Assembly (NCBI GenBank): GCA_023105745.1
Contig: JALGQZ010000009.1
Location: 9,522,937 to 9,586,936, forward strand
Direction of reading: 5' to 3'
DNA: 64,000 bases
DNA from: Austropuccinia psidii
Lineage: Eukaryota; Basidiomycota; Pucciniomycetes; Pucciniales; Sphaerophragmiaceae
Part shown: piece after piece, positions 1 to 11,432 of the stretch
How the letters are laid out: every line of letters starts with the position of its first letter
Numbering within the stretch: the stretch's first letter is position 1
Position numbers and translations under genes: made by a program
Notes under the pieces: generated by a model
Told to the model about the DNA's origin: nothing
Seen by the model: only the letters and a program-made list of their open reading frames with translations
Databases searched by the model: none

Positions 1-1017
1 ATATGGCAAAAGACCAGGTCATTTCAAAATGACAAATACTCAGTGGACAAAGATCCATATGAGTGGTGTCTTAGACAGTCTAAGAGATTTAAAGCCATTG
101 ATCCTCAGATGAACATCCAAATGAGGAATCACAAACTCCTGACACAGCTACCAGGAGAACTAGAGCATGCATTAAAATGAAGACGCAACCAAAATTGCAC
201 TCTAGATGGCATTGCTAATACTTTACAAGACATAAGGAAAAGAACTAATATAGGGAAATTCACCCCATATAAGAGCAGTGGTTTCAAAGAGAAACAACCT
301 TTCAGGGTGGAGTTTAAGGACAAACCCAAATAAAGGGTGGCAGAAGTGACAAAGAAGAAGAATTATTGTCACAGTTGTGGTTCAACAGACCACTATGCCA
401 ACAAATTTCCAACGGCAAAGAAAAATGTCTATGCCAATGAGAAAGTCCCAGAGGAAGGTACCCCAACAGAGGATTCTGAATCAGACTCCATGGGTGATTC
501 CATCAGAGAACCATCTGATAATGACCAAGATTCAAGAGAAGAATTTCTAGTGGAATACCAAGAGGAAACCCCACTAGAAATTGAGGACATACACTTGGAA
601 GCAGGCAGGCCACAGGACACTGCCAAGAAAAACTTGTGCAAACACACACAAGACGCACAAACATTCCTGGTTATACCAACCAAAGGAATGGCATATATAC
701 AAGGAACAGCCACTAAAATAACTGTCTGTATTGACATTGCGCAACATCCATTGATCATTGATAGTGGGCACACTGCTCAATAGTGGCCAGAAATTATCTG
801 GATAACCACTTCCCAAATTGGGAAAAACAGCTCTTGCCCACCAAAGCAAAGAACTTTAAAAGTGCCTCAGGGAAGATTACTTCCATTGGTACAATTATTA
901 AAGACATAACTTTACCCCACAGGAAGGGTAATATCAGACTCAACCCAGAGTTTGTAGTGCTTAATGATGCCCATATCCAAGGGTTCTTACTGGTAAAAAT
1001 AGGCACATTACCAGTGG
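1..1017 (+). pseudogene. Ty3/gypsy gag-protease fragment (R0)
   Basis: Frame 1 from the first base reads as the end of gag, a zinc knuckle and the start of the retropepsin of the same Ty3 family as the copy at 9945-57860 (compare 11448-12500). It is decayed: in-frame TGA at 178-180, TAA at 331-333, the last cysteine of the CCHC knuckle replaced by phenylalanine near 409, a lost base at the protease DSG motif near 770 that shifts the frame, and about 45 bp missing near 993. Similarity stops abruptly at about 1017, where a different AT-rich sequence starting TGTGGT begins, so this copy appears cut by a later insertion. The left end is outside the window. Confidence 0.85.
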
Positions 1018-3110
1018 TGTGGTATTCCATACCATTTTTGTTCACCAGGCTCAAGCTCATAGTAACCCAAAACAGCAGTAAATCCAGCCTACAGGCAGAC
1101 TTACACCCAAATGTTACACCAAAAGGTCAATTTTACAGCAAGAAGCTGGATTTAACTCATAAAACCATGGCACAGGCACCAAAGGGAAGTGTATGTGTTT
1201 AAATAAATTATTTAATTTCATTATGCATTTGTAAAAAATCAAGTTACATATAGCAAACTAGTTACAACAAATAAGGTACCACCCTTTAAATTACACACAC
1301 CACCCAGCCTTACACCCCCTTACAGCCACAGGACTCATGCAGCAAGAAAATTACATATGCATCAGCTACACAGCCAACTTGCATTCAAAGTCACATGATG
1401 CAAAGCTAAACTCCATGGAATTCCTGAAAGTCATTTACAACACAGCCACAGGAGTACCTTATCTTATATCCTCAGTAACCCCACTTAAAACCTTAAAACA
1501 GAATCATAATTATTTACACCACTCATCACCTCATGCAAACCAAAGCTAGTTACAAGAGGCTGCCTGCAGTACACAATTCTAATTAAATCTCAACCATATG
1601 AATATGCACAGCATGTGTCAAACTCAAAAATCACATCATCTCATACATCACAGTAAATTCATCAGTGCAAGAAATTATCACCTGACCTCATTTTAAAGTT
1701 CAAAAAGAAGAAAAACAACCATGACACCTGCATAAATTACACAGCCACTTCTACCAAGCCTAAAATAGGACATATGCAAAGGAATTACAAGGTCATCATG
1801 TGATACTGCATCCACTAACAAAATATCATGTGACAGGAAAGAGGCTGTGCACAACAAAAATCCCTAGCCAAAATTGAATCACCTCATGTATGCAAGGAAA
1901 ATTCAACAATATCACATCATAATTAGTTCACCAAAAGACAATCAGGTGATGAATGGAGGCTGTGCAGAGAGAAAATTATCACCAAAACTTAAATCACCTG
2001 ACCCATGCAAGAAAGGTCCTCACCAAAAATAGAGTCACATGATGAAATCAAGAGGAATTAAAGTGGAAAAAGACAGCTCCCATGGAGGGCCCCCTGGGCT
2101 CCCAAAAGGTATAAATAGAGGGGCTCTCTCCCCCAAATTTCAAAATCCCCCCATGCAAATTATATCCTCTGCACAGTAGGAGCATAGGAATAGTTCATCC
2201 CTCACCTGGGAGGTAGTCCAGAAAATTATAGTAAATTTACTTAACCAGTAGCTAAGCTCAGTGGAAGTATAGTGTTGAAGATTACCCAGTATCTAAGCTC
2301 AGTGGAATCTTAGTATTGAAAAAAATTATTATTAAAAGTTACCCAGTACCCAAGAGTAGGGTTACTACTCTATTAAAATATTTTATCCAGTAAAATTAAA
2401 CAAATTATCAAGATTTAAAATTAACTTACCCCCTTTAAAAAAATCCAATATCAAAGAATCTTACCTCTTAAATTTAACAAATACAATTTTATCTTATTAT
2501 TAACCACTCTTAAAAAAATAAATAAATAACAAAACTTTCAAAAATTATTTTTCTCTATTATAACTATACCTTGACAAAATTACCTTTATCAACACCAATC
2601 AAAGTTTCCAGAAAACCTTAAATAACCCATCTTTCCAATGAATTATCACCAATAAGAAACAACTCACCTCAATTTGACTAAAAAAAAGATATTAAGATTA
2701 AACAGACAAGTAATTCATTAGAATCTCAAATCTAACCAAAAATAACTGACATTATTGTTATATTATTTATTGAATAGGTCTGATCTGAGACTGCTTAATT
2801 TTGTCTTCTGCAGTTGTAAAGCCACTTACTAATTTTATTTTGGTTTATGAGCTCCAAGGAAGATTTTGTTCAGTATTTTAGGAGGGGCAGGCAATACACC
2901 CTTGCCACCCTTGGTTACAGGAGTTATTAGCACTTCAAAACTAGTTACCTGTGATTTCCTCCTCCAGGTACTGCCTCATTTTAATCCCACACAAGAGGAG
3001 TTCCCACATCTGGTGTACCAACAGTGGCAGACAACCTCAAATTCAATAAAAAATCAATTAAATTACAACAAATTATAAAATTCTTAACAATTCTAAGAAT
3101 ACTATTTTTT
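1018..3110 (+). repeat. Probable 5' LTR and leader of element R1
   Basis: About 2.1 kb without a supported gene separates the broken Ty3 fragment from the gag frame of R1. It starts TGTGGT, as an LTR would, is AT-rich, has a TATA box at 2110 and, just after it, three imperfect copies of a roughly 50-bp unit containing CAGTAGCTAAGCTCAGTGGA-like sequence (2248-2350). I cannot place the LTR end or a primer-binding site, and the matching 3' LTR is not recognisable in the window. Calling it LTR plus leader is inference from position. Confidence 0.4.
2110..2117 (+). promoter_or_regulatory. TATA box in the R1 leader
   Basis: TATAAATA followed by a CT-rich stretch lies about 1 kb upstream of the R1 gag frame and reads in the same direction. 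It is the clearest promoter element in the region and fits an LTR promoter. Confidence 0.4.
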
Positions 3111-5639
3111 ATGAAAAAACTGGATTCAAATAATCAAAATCAGCAAAAACCATCATTTCAATAATCTGAATCATCAACTCACTCTGACCATTACTATTAT
3201 CCACCAAAGCAAGAAATAGGACCAGGGGAGGAATCAAATAAATATTCCAATTTCCCAATTGGAACACCAAGAACCAATAAAAGGGACTTGAAGGTTGTGG
3301 AAAAATTCTTCCTGGATCTCCTGGAAAGAAATAAAATCAATAACCCAACACCAAAATCAAAGGAAGAAATAAACCAACCAAAAATGGATAAACCCTCATC
3401 ATTGAAATTACCTTCCAGTATTGAAGAAAAACAGGAAGAAAACCTCAATGAAGAAACTGTTGAAGGACAGGAAGAAATGTCTTCAACAGAGAGACTTCAT
3501 CAGAAGATGCTAGAAATGCAAGCAGAATTACTAGCACTAATCAAAAAGGAAGGGAAAAATAAATTATCAAGTTATACTCCACAAAATAGTCCACTTGAGG
3601 AACAGACCACCCTTCCAAGATCATTCAGGCAACATGGATCACCTTCACCTTACCCAAGACCCATGGCCACATCAACACCTTATACAGAACAAAGACAAAG
3701 TAACTTACCAAGAAGATTTAACATTTCTTCCCAAATCCCAACTCCATCACATCAAGAAATTCCAAGAAACACTACTCCAATAGTGAAAATCAGAGCCAAG
3801 GACTATAATTTAGGGTTTGATGGAAAGGATGTTGAAAGATTCATCAAGAAAGTTGAAAATATTGCAGAAATTGAAGGAGCAAGTGGAAGCGACATTGCAA
3901 CACAAATAGCATTTTGGACAAAAGATGAAGAAATCAGTTATCATATTGAATAAATGCCAGGATATGAAACAGCTGATTGGGATCAATTAAAAGTGGATAT
4001 GAAAAGAAGATGGGGAACAGTCTCACCTGAAAGAAGATACAGATTATCATCAATCACAGAATTATTCACAAAAACTCAACAAGAAGGAGGAATCAGAAAC
4101 ATGACTCAATACAGAAAATTCATTGGGGAATATGAAGCAATCATCACTTACCTCAAAAGATACCAATATATTCAAGGTGATATCAACCATAACCAAGAAA
4201 TATTGGCCAGCCTGTTCACTAGCGTTCAAGAATCAATTTACAAAGAAATGATCAAAGATAGAGCTATGGTTCAAGCCTTGGATGGAGGTTACATCATTCC
4301 AAGATTGGATATTTTGAAATTCTACATTGAACAAGACTTGGAGGCCAAGGTACTGATTCAACAAAAGGAATTTTCTAAACCAAAACCTCCAGAAAAGAAA
4401 ACAAGATTTGAGGATGAAAGCTGGGTTGAAGCTTTAAAACAAGTAAAAGAACTCACCCAAAAAATCAAAAATCCTCCACAACCAGAGCCTCAACCAAGAA
4501 ATGAGGGAAAAGAATCAGTTAAAGAAGTGTTAAATCAACTTAAAAGCCTTTCAGAAGCAGTGAATCCACCAAGAAGGAACTGGAACAACAATCAAGAGCA
4601 AAGATTCCCTCAGAATAACCAGCCATATAGGCCAAGGAATCCTTTACCACCATTTTCATCCAGTTACCAACCATACATACCAGCTGAAATGGCTCCAAGA
4701 CCACCCTCGAAGTGTGCTTACTGCAAGGAAGAAGGTCATACAGCAACTAGAGGCACTCACCTTGCTGAGGATCTGGACAGAAGAATTTTTAGAACACAAG
4801 GAGCATCTTACCTCTTCCCCAATTATCAGAGAGTACCTATGGAAGGAAATGGAAGTGCCAAAAACATAGTCAGAGCTTTTGCAAAGGAACAAGCAGCACT
4901 CAACAAGGAATTCATGGATAAAACTACTGTAAAACCAAAACCAGAAGAAGAGGTTAAGCCCACTGAAAAGAAAGAAGATGATAAAACAACCTCAATTGCT
5001 CATGTTGAAGAGTGGTCAAATTGGAAACCACCTACCATTTCCTCATCCAATGACCCTTTTGAATCACACTTTGGACTAAGGCAGACCAAGCAAAGAATGG
5101 AAAGACAATCTCAAAATCAAGAGCGAAAGAAGAAAACAGCTATTCCAGGAACTTACATTGAAGAAGAAAAGGAGGAAGAAAGAGTCATAATACCTACCAA
5201 ATTCCAATATTCCAATATTCCCAAAACAGACCAACCTGAGGAGGAAACAGAGAATATTGCCAATAATAATGAAGATGAGGAAATTCCAAAAGAAGAAAAG
5301 AAGTTCAGAAAACCTTGAAAGAAACAAGTTGAAACCAAATTGAAAATTGACAAAATTATTAAGAAAATTATGCAACAAAAGATCAACCTTACAAGTGAAG
5401 AAATTTTGAGGATGTAACCAAACTTTGTCCATAAATTACAAGAATTCTCAGAAAAAGACAAGGAGAAAATTAAATCACTCAACTCAATGGATCTTCAAGA
5501 AAGACTATTATCATTTGGATTCAAAGAAATACCAAAGCCCAAGATTCATTATGCTTGTCCTTTGGGATTCATGGAAATCTTCATTGGAAAGGAAGAATAT
5601 CCTATCAGAGAATTAGTGGACACTGGAGCAGAACTCAAC
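3111..5639 (+). pseudogene. R1 gag-protease, 5' part (interrupted)
   Basis: One frame runs from ATG 3111 to the insertion of R2 at 5639. It encodes a hydrophilic gag with a proline-rich N-terminal region, a capsid-like segment (about 3800-4350), a knuckle near 4711 (C-x2-C-x4-H, with the final cysteine replaced by glycine) and a highly acidic/basic tail, then the retropepsin start with DTGAEL at 5618-5636. Stops interrupt it: TAA 3162, TAA 3951, TGA 5316, TAA 5415. The protease resumes in frame at 59327 once one TCAAC copy is discounted. The element is therefore a decayed gag-protease retroelement split by 53.7 kb. The family is one I associate with rust fungi; that attribution is from memory. 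Confidence 0.85.
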
Positions 5640-8600
5640 TGGCAGCCTGTGACTCAAAACCAGAGCACAAGCATGACAGCCAAAATACCATAAACCAATG
5701 GTATAGCCAAGATACCACCAAAACATGGGGCTGAGCCGAATTGGCTCAAAATGTATCAAAAGAAAGAGGAAACTCACCCCTTTCTGAAAATATAAGTCCC
5801 ATCACCATAGGACAAGAAATAACAAAGTTATTCCTGCTCAAAGCTATTGCTGAGCATAAACCTTAATTTTCACCTCTCATCTAAAATCTAGAAGGAGAGG
5901 CTTAACCCCATCAAATGGGTATTCAAAATAAAACTCTAAGCCAGGGCTATCCAATGGTACCAGCCAAACTGAGCTAGCACCAGTATTACTTGAGTCATGG
6001 TCAAATTCAGGCCAAATAAGGGTGAACAAAACATTCACCTCTCATCTAACTTCTACAGTTTTAGTGTGGGATACTTGAAGTGGAGTCTTTTTGGAAAGAG
6101 CACAATCAGGGTCATCTGATGGTACCATCCACTTCTTCATATCTCAACTATAACAGAATTTATGAGGCAAGCAAGCTGTGAGCCTTGAGGTATATTTTAC
6201 ATACCCAAATAGGCCACAATTCTCTTAAAAATAAATTCTGAATAATGCATACCTCATAAGTCATGCATATATTCAAAATTCATTATTTTTGAATTCAGAA
6301 AAGTTGAATAACTTTTTATTGAGTAAGTAAATCCATGGATTTAAGGCCAGATTTGGATTCTACACAAAAATTCACCTAGGGTAGCTCCATAGAGTGAATA
6401 AGCTCAATTTAAGTATTTGAGGTGGTAAAATGGAAAATACTTCAATACCACATCATTAATACCACATAAAAGATCCGTGAAAATTTTTGTTTTTCTTGAT
6501 TTTTAGCCAAAATAATGGGAAAGTGAGAAATCCCATGTTACATATACACTAAGAATAGTGTTATGCATGTTTTGAGCACTTAATATCATGGTATTCTTAC
6601 ATGCACTTTTGGTACACCCATAGTGGATATCTCACTTTAAGCTTAAATTTCTATTTTGACGTGAAAAATAAGCAAGGGGGACAAAAGACATCAAAGAGAG
6701 CCAGGGTACCCAACTTCTGAGGCCCCAGAGGCGTGGATAGCTCCAAAGCTTGGTTCCATGGCTCATCTTAGCCCAATTGGTAAACTAAACCTCTTTGGGA
6801 ACTTGGTTACCAAGTTACATGTACTGTAAATCATAAGAAAATAGCAAATAACCTGCTATTTTGACGTGCCAAGGAGGTAATGAGCTACTTACACTCCTGT
6901 AACCATGTCAATTACTAATGACTTTCCATGGATAAACCCCAAAAGAGTAATTAAAACCCTTTTGTGACCCATATTCATTGATTTACCTCATAGCAACCAG
7001 CAAAACACTGCTATTTGCAATTCTACGTAGAAATGAGGTAAAAACTTCAAAAATTCATTAAAAATACAATTCTTAATGAATCTTTCTTAACCTTTCAGGA
7101 CTAAAGGAGAACTGTATTATCTATGGTACAACCAAAAAGAATTACAGTTTTACTAGTAAAATTAAAAGTTTTACTTACAGTCCATTTTTGGCTATTCTAC
7201 GTGAAACACTGAATCTTCAAAAATTCACAGTAATTACAATCTGTGATGAAATTGGCAATAACATTGATAACTTTGAGAAATCAATGATTATTTTAGAATT
7301 AAAGAAGATTTACAAGTGTTACTCCTTTTATTCTTAACCATATTGGGGTTGGTAGTCACGTAAAAGCATCAAATAAGTAATTATGATGATGTTACGTGAC
7401 AAATAATGATGCAATCAATAAACCAAAAGGGTGTATTGTTTTCTCACTCACTGGTTTTTCAGTTTGCTCCATGGCACGCCTCTGTGAGCTGTCTTAGACT
7501 TAAAAGAGGCCTCCTCTTGCTGTTTTTTCCAAATCATCATCTTATCAATTTATTAAATCATTATTACCAACAAGTAAGTATTAGTTCAGCTATTCTTAAG
7601 TGTTTTAAATCTTTCAGAATCAATCAGAAAGACGTGAAATCATAGAATCCAACTATATATTGTTGTAATACTGTTATAAATCATCTTGATCCCTTAAATC
7701 CACAATTCTACATCAAATTTCTCTACTCTTATCTATCAATAAGTTCTTTGGAGTATTAGTGAGTCATTTATATTTAATTCTTAAAGTTTTTCTCTAAAAT
7801 TAGTTTTCTTCAAGAATTATATTTATAATTATTCTTGCAAAAAGATAATTCTATATTAAAATAATTTTATTATTTTAATAAAAGAAGTTTTTATTATTAA
7901 AATCTTCTTGTAATTGATTCTAGTAGACAATTACTTGCTCACTGTTAAAATCACTAGTAGTGTTTAACACGTGAAAGAAATAATTTTATAATTATTTAAT
8001 TGTGGTTATAATAATTTTTATTATTATATTTCATAAGAACAGACATAGTACTGTTGATTAATAGTAATATTATCATCAGTTTCATAGTCACATCTTACAC
8101 AAGCTCAATACAGCTTTTTGCCCAAACCACGCCTATGTACAAAAACCTTGTACATGGGATAACTTTGTCATATTTAATGATAACCATACCAAATTGGTTA
8201 TCATTGTGTAGAGCCCATACAGGGCTATCTAAGAACCAACTCTGAGCATGATATCTCAAAAACTGACAGAGGTATGGCCATTTGAAGGTTATAATCCAAC
8301 AATATGGCCAATACAGCTGTATTATGACAAGATACAGTTGTACTCTGATTATGAGGTGTCAAACAGACAAAGAAGCATTTTAATACTTCAATACCTCATA
8401 AGTCAGTCAATACTGGGTTCCCATACAGTTTCTGTACAGCATTCTACGCATCATACACATCAGAATCAGGCTGTGAGGTCCCCAGATGAAAGTTTTCACC
8501 CTGTATTGGTGAAAACCACCCAGATGTGGTTTCAAAACCACATCTGAGCCCAATACAGGGTATACAGGCTGTTTGAAAACCACAAGTCAGTCCTGGAGGG

Positions 8601-9003
8601 TGGAAATTCTTCACTTCCTCTACGTGGAAAGGTCTAGCACCCTTTCCACCCCATTTCAGGATAAAAAGGAGGCTTTTCACAGCCAAAATTATCTCCTCAT
8701 CCTGCTCTTGAATACCCTACGTAGTAAACTGTCAAAAACAGTTTTACTCTTGGGTAATAAACAGGTATAATTATATATTTAATTATTGTAACTTTTATTA
8801 TAGTAACCCAACTGGTAAGATTGCACCCTGGGTTCTCAATAGCGCTCACCACCACTATTATTCAATAGTAGAACCCCTTAATTATATTATAAATCATCTT
8901 TCAAATCAAATACCCTTATTTTAAATCAATTTTCTACGTGTCACAGTCATAATTCTAGTTGTAAATACCCTTATTACAGCTTCAATATAGACTCAGCCTG
9001 ACA
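5640..9003 (+). repeat. 5' LTR of Ty3 chromovirus R2 (with solo LTR inside)
   Basis: Begins TGGCAGCCTGTGACTC and ends GCCTGACA, matching the 3' LTR at 57885-59321 (TGTCAGCC...GCCTGACA) along its length. It is longer than its partner (3,364 against 1,437 bp) because a 1,923-bp solo LTR plus its duplication lies within. TSD TCAAC is at 5635-5639 and 59322-59326. A TATA-like GGATAAAAAGG near 8659 probably marks the U3/R boundary. The two LTRs differ by scattered substitutions, so the insertion is not very recent. Confidence 0.92.
6177..8099 (+). mobile_element. Solo LTR inserted in the R2 5' LTR
   Basis: This 1,923-bp segment is absent from the R2 3' LTR. It starts TGTGAGCC, ends TCTTACA and is flanked by the 5-bp direct repeat CAAGC (6172-6176 and 8100-8104), which fits an LTR left by recombination between two LTRs. 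It holds no supported ORF. It is a different family from R2. Orientation is taken from the TG...CA ends and is not certain. Confidence 0.85.
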
Positions 9004-9595
9004 TTTTGGGGGCCTGGCCGTGTTTTTAACTTATTTTGGACCCTTACAAGTAAGTTTTTTCTCTTTTTATCATTTATTGACACCTGTTTTATCTTTTTTA
9101 GGTGTCATTTCCCTTTTAAAATATATATTTGATATATATATTTCTCTTAAATTTCAATTATACTCATAATTTAAAGAGTATTTGTCAAGTGGCTCATAAC
9201 CACATGACCAGTATTTTTGGCGTGTTTTGTATATAAAAACACTTTAAGCCACCAATACAGTCCTGATTCTTAATTGAATTGAGACAGCTCATACTGATAA
9301 ACCAACAGTTGAGGCATGTTTGGGCACATTGTTAACTCAATTACCCTGTAATACACCATCTTTTGACAGATTATACTTTCTAAATACAAGTACTCTGTAA
9401 GATATTGGTATACAAACAGTATACCACATATCAGTAAGCTGTATTTTTGACGTGGAATTGTTAATTCAATTACATTGTCATCATAAAAGGGCATATTGTA
9501 ATAATATACAAGCCCAGAGGCCATTCGTAGACGTGCAAAACCACCCTTCTAAGAAGTCTTAACTGACATAAGTCCTCTTTTTCCTGTTTGATTCA
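9004..9595 (+). other. R2 leader with candidate 5'-UTR intron
   Basis: Noncoding stretch between the 5' LTR and the first ORF. A well-formed candidate intron, GTAAGT at 9050 to TTTTAG at 9101, could be spliced from the leader. The sequence right after the LTR (TTTTGGGGGCCTGG) should hold the primer-binding site, but I cannot match it to a tRNA. Confidence 0.45.
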
Positions 9596-9943
9596 GTGGA
9601 AGAAAATTTCATACCACTTGAGACCCAGTCCCAGGCCAACATACCAATGACACACTCAGAACCAGAGGGCAGCAAGGGAAAAGGAAAAAGACTTAGTGAA
9701 GGCCTCATTACAGCCAAAACGTGGACACCAATAGCCACTCAGAGGAGTAGAAAACCACGAAACTCTGCTTCAATACAAGGTAAACCAACCTTAACCACTT
9801 GTACAGGGAAGATTACAATTATTAACCCAGTTGTAACCTCCAAAGGAAAACTGCCCAAATCAGCAGATAAAAAATTTGTACAAGGCACAGTCAAAGGTAA
9901 ATACCCTAAGAACATAAAGTTTTTGACTGCTTGCAAACACTGA
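9596..9943 (+). CDS. R2 first ORF (gag leader protein, unknown)
   Basis: An open 115-codon frame rich in Lys, Thr and Ser, first in the R2 coding region. It has no motif I recognise. It ends 13 bases after the next ORF starts (9931) and just before the gag ATG at 9945, so all three frames are used in succession. It may be a short gag leader or a frameshifted start of gag. I cannot assign a function. Confidence 0.4.
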   Translation: MEENFIPLETQSQANIPMTHSEPEGSKGKGKRLSEGLITAKTWTPIATQRSRKPRNSASIQGKPTLTTCTGKITIINPVVTSKGKLPKSADKKFVQGTVKGKYPKNIKFLTACKH

Positions 9944-10665
9944 TATGTCCCCTGCTTACCTCAGAGACCTTGGCTTCCAAAGGAACCAGCCAGAGGACAG
10001 AGAAGGATTTTCCAGAACCAGAAGACCTGAAAGAAGACACCTTGGACACATTGTTGGATGGCAAAACAATGAGGGAGATAATATCAACCTTTCCATTCAC
10101 ACTCCAACTCAACAGCAACCTCAAACCAGAGGACTGGAAAGATATGGATCAAGTTCTTCAGATCCACCAACTCCTCAAATATTTATTTCAATGGAGCATG
10201 GACAACAAGAGGTTCAACCTAGCACCTCACTGGGCAGAACTGGGATCAAGTTTCCAGAAGATCTGTCTCAAAGAGATAGACTTCAAAGACCTTATGGTAA
10301 TCACCAAGGGTTGGAATCCTACCAGGCAGCACAGACTCCTGGAGGCAAGGGCACAGAGGATAAGGGAGAACCAAGCCACTATCCTAGCTATAGAAGAACA
10401 GTTAACCCAGACAGGGCCTACTCAGATTCCTTCAGGTTCACAAGGAGCAGGCCAAATAAGCTCTTTAGTGGCTTCACACCACTCAGAAACCAGAAGATCA
10501 GTGGCCAAGAGTCACCATTCTTCACAATTCCAGGAAGTTTCCAGGAGAAGACAAGGAAACAAGGGCAAGAACAAAACCTCCTTCAACCAGAGGAGGAAAG
10601 AGTCAGACCCCAAGATTCAGAAGCTGTTAGACTTGGTGAAAGAAGTACACAAGAACCAGAAGTAG
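9931..10665 (+). CDS. R2 overprinted ORF within gag
   Basis: A 244-codon frame stays open across the N-terminal half of gag, in another frame from the ORF that starts at 9945. The first ~130 residues contain several Trp, Leu and Ile-rich stretches that look like folded protein; the last ~70 are basic and Ser/Gln-rich. I recall near-identical proteins from rust fungi, but cannot check. In a copy that has gained several nonsense mutations elsewhere, two long overlapping frames suggest true dual coding. Function unknown. Confidence 0.5.
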   Translation: MQTLICPLLTSETLASKGTSQRTEKDFPEPEDLKEDTLDTLLDGKTMREIISTFPFTLQLNSNLKPEDWKDMDQVLQIHQLLKYLFQWSMDNKRFNLAPHWAELGSSFQKICLKEIDFKDLMVITKGWNPTRQHRLLEARAQRIRENQATILAIEEQLTQTGPTQIPSGSQGAGQISSLVASHHSETRRSVAKSHHSSQFQEVSRRRQGNKGKNKTSFNQRRKESDPKIQKLLDLVKEVHKNQK

Positions 10666-11432
10666 TTGTAAACCACTCTAGAATCAGTAGTCCTAGTAAT
10701 AGAAACATTACCCCCACTCAGACTGAAAATAACATTGTCACATCTGAGAGTAACATCAAAAGTGATACACTGTGGTTACAAATGTCCCAATATGCTGAAC
10801 AATCTGCAAAGCAGTTTGCAGAAATTAAAGCTGGCCAAGAGAGGATGAGACAAACTCAAGCCTGCTTGGAACAGATAGTTAAAAATCTTCAAGAAGGATA
10901 TGCTCAACTGAGCAAAGCTTCTGAAGAAACCAACAAAAGACTGAATATAGTCTTTGAAGAACAAAACCACAGCACAAGGGACAGGGAGTGTCTGGATCAA
11001 GACATTAACAAATTATTTAATGCCTACCATAGCTTGAAGCCCCAACCACAAGGCCAAGCTATGGAGAATCCATATCAATCAGATGACATCAAACCAGATG
11101 CCATGTTGTTGAATAAGGCAAGATCTCCATCACAATATCAGGATGGAGATGGCATTTCCCATTCAGAGAAGGAAGCCTTGAAACAGCTTCCTGAGGCCTC
11201 AAGCTGGCCCAAATTCTCTGGATCAGGAGAATATGATCATATGGAACTCATAGATTATATTGATGGACTCTTCATTGATGTACCAAGCATACCAGACTAC
11301 TGGATTACTGCTAGATTGAATACTGCATTTAAAGGTCATGCTAGTATATGGTACACAGAAATGAAAGAAATTCATGGCAGAAGAAACTGGCCATGGTGGA
11401 AGAGTCAAATCATCCAAAAGTACAGTAGTTGA
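9945..11432 (+). pseudogene. R2 gag, N-terminal and capsid part
   Basis: Main gag frame: a long basic, proline/glutamine-rich N-terminal part, a probable coiled coil at about 10770-11000 (heptad-like, Gln/Glu/Lys-rich), then a retrotransposon-gag capsid-type segment (about 11200-11425, with WPKFSGSGEYDHMELIDYID). It ends at TGA 11430-11432, but the same frame continues past it into the nucleocapsid, so this is a nonsense mutation and not the natural end. It would supply the particle protein of the Ty3 element. Confidence 0.8.
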
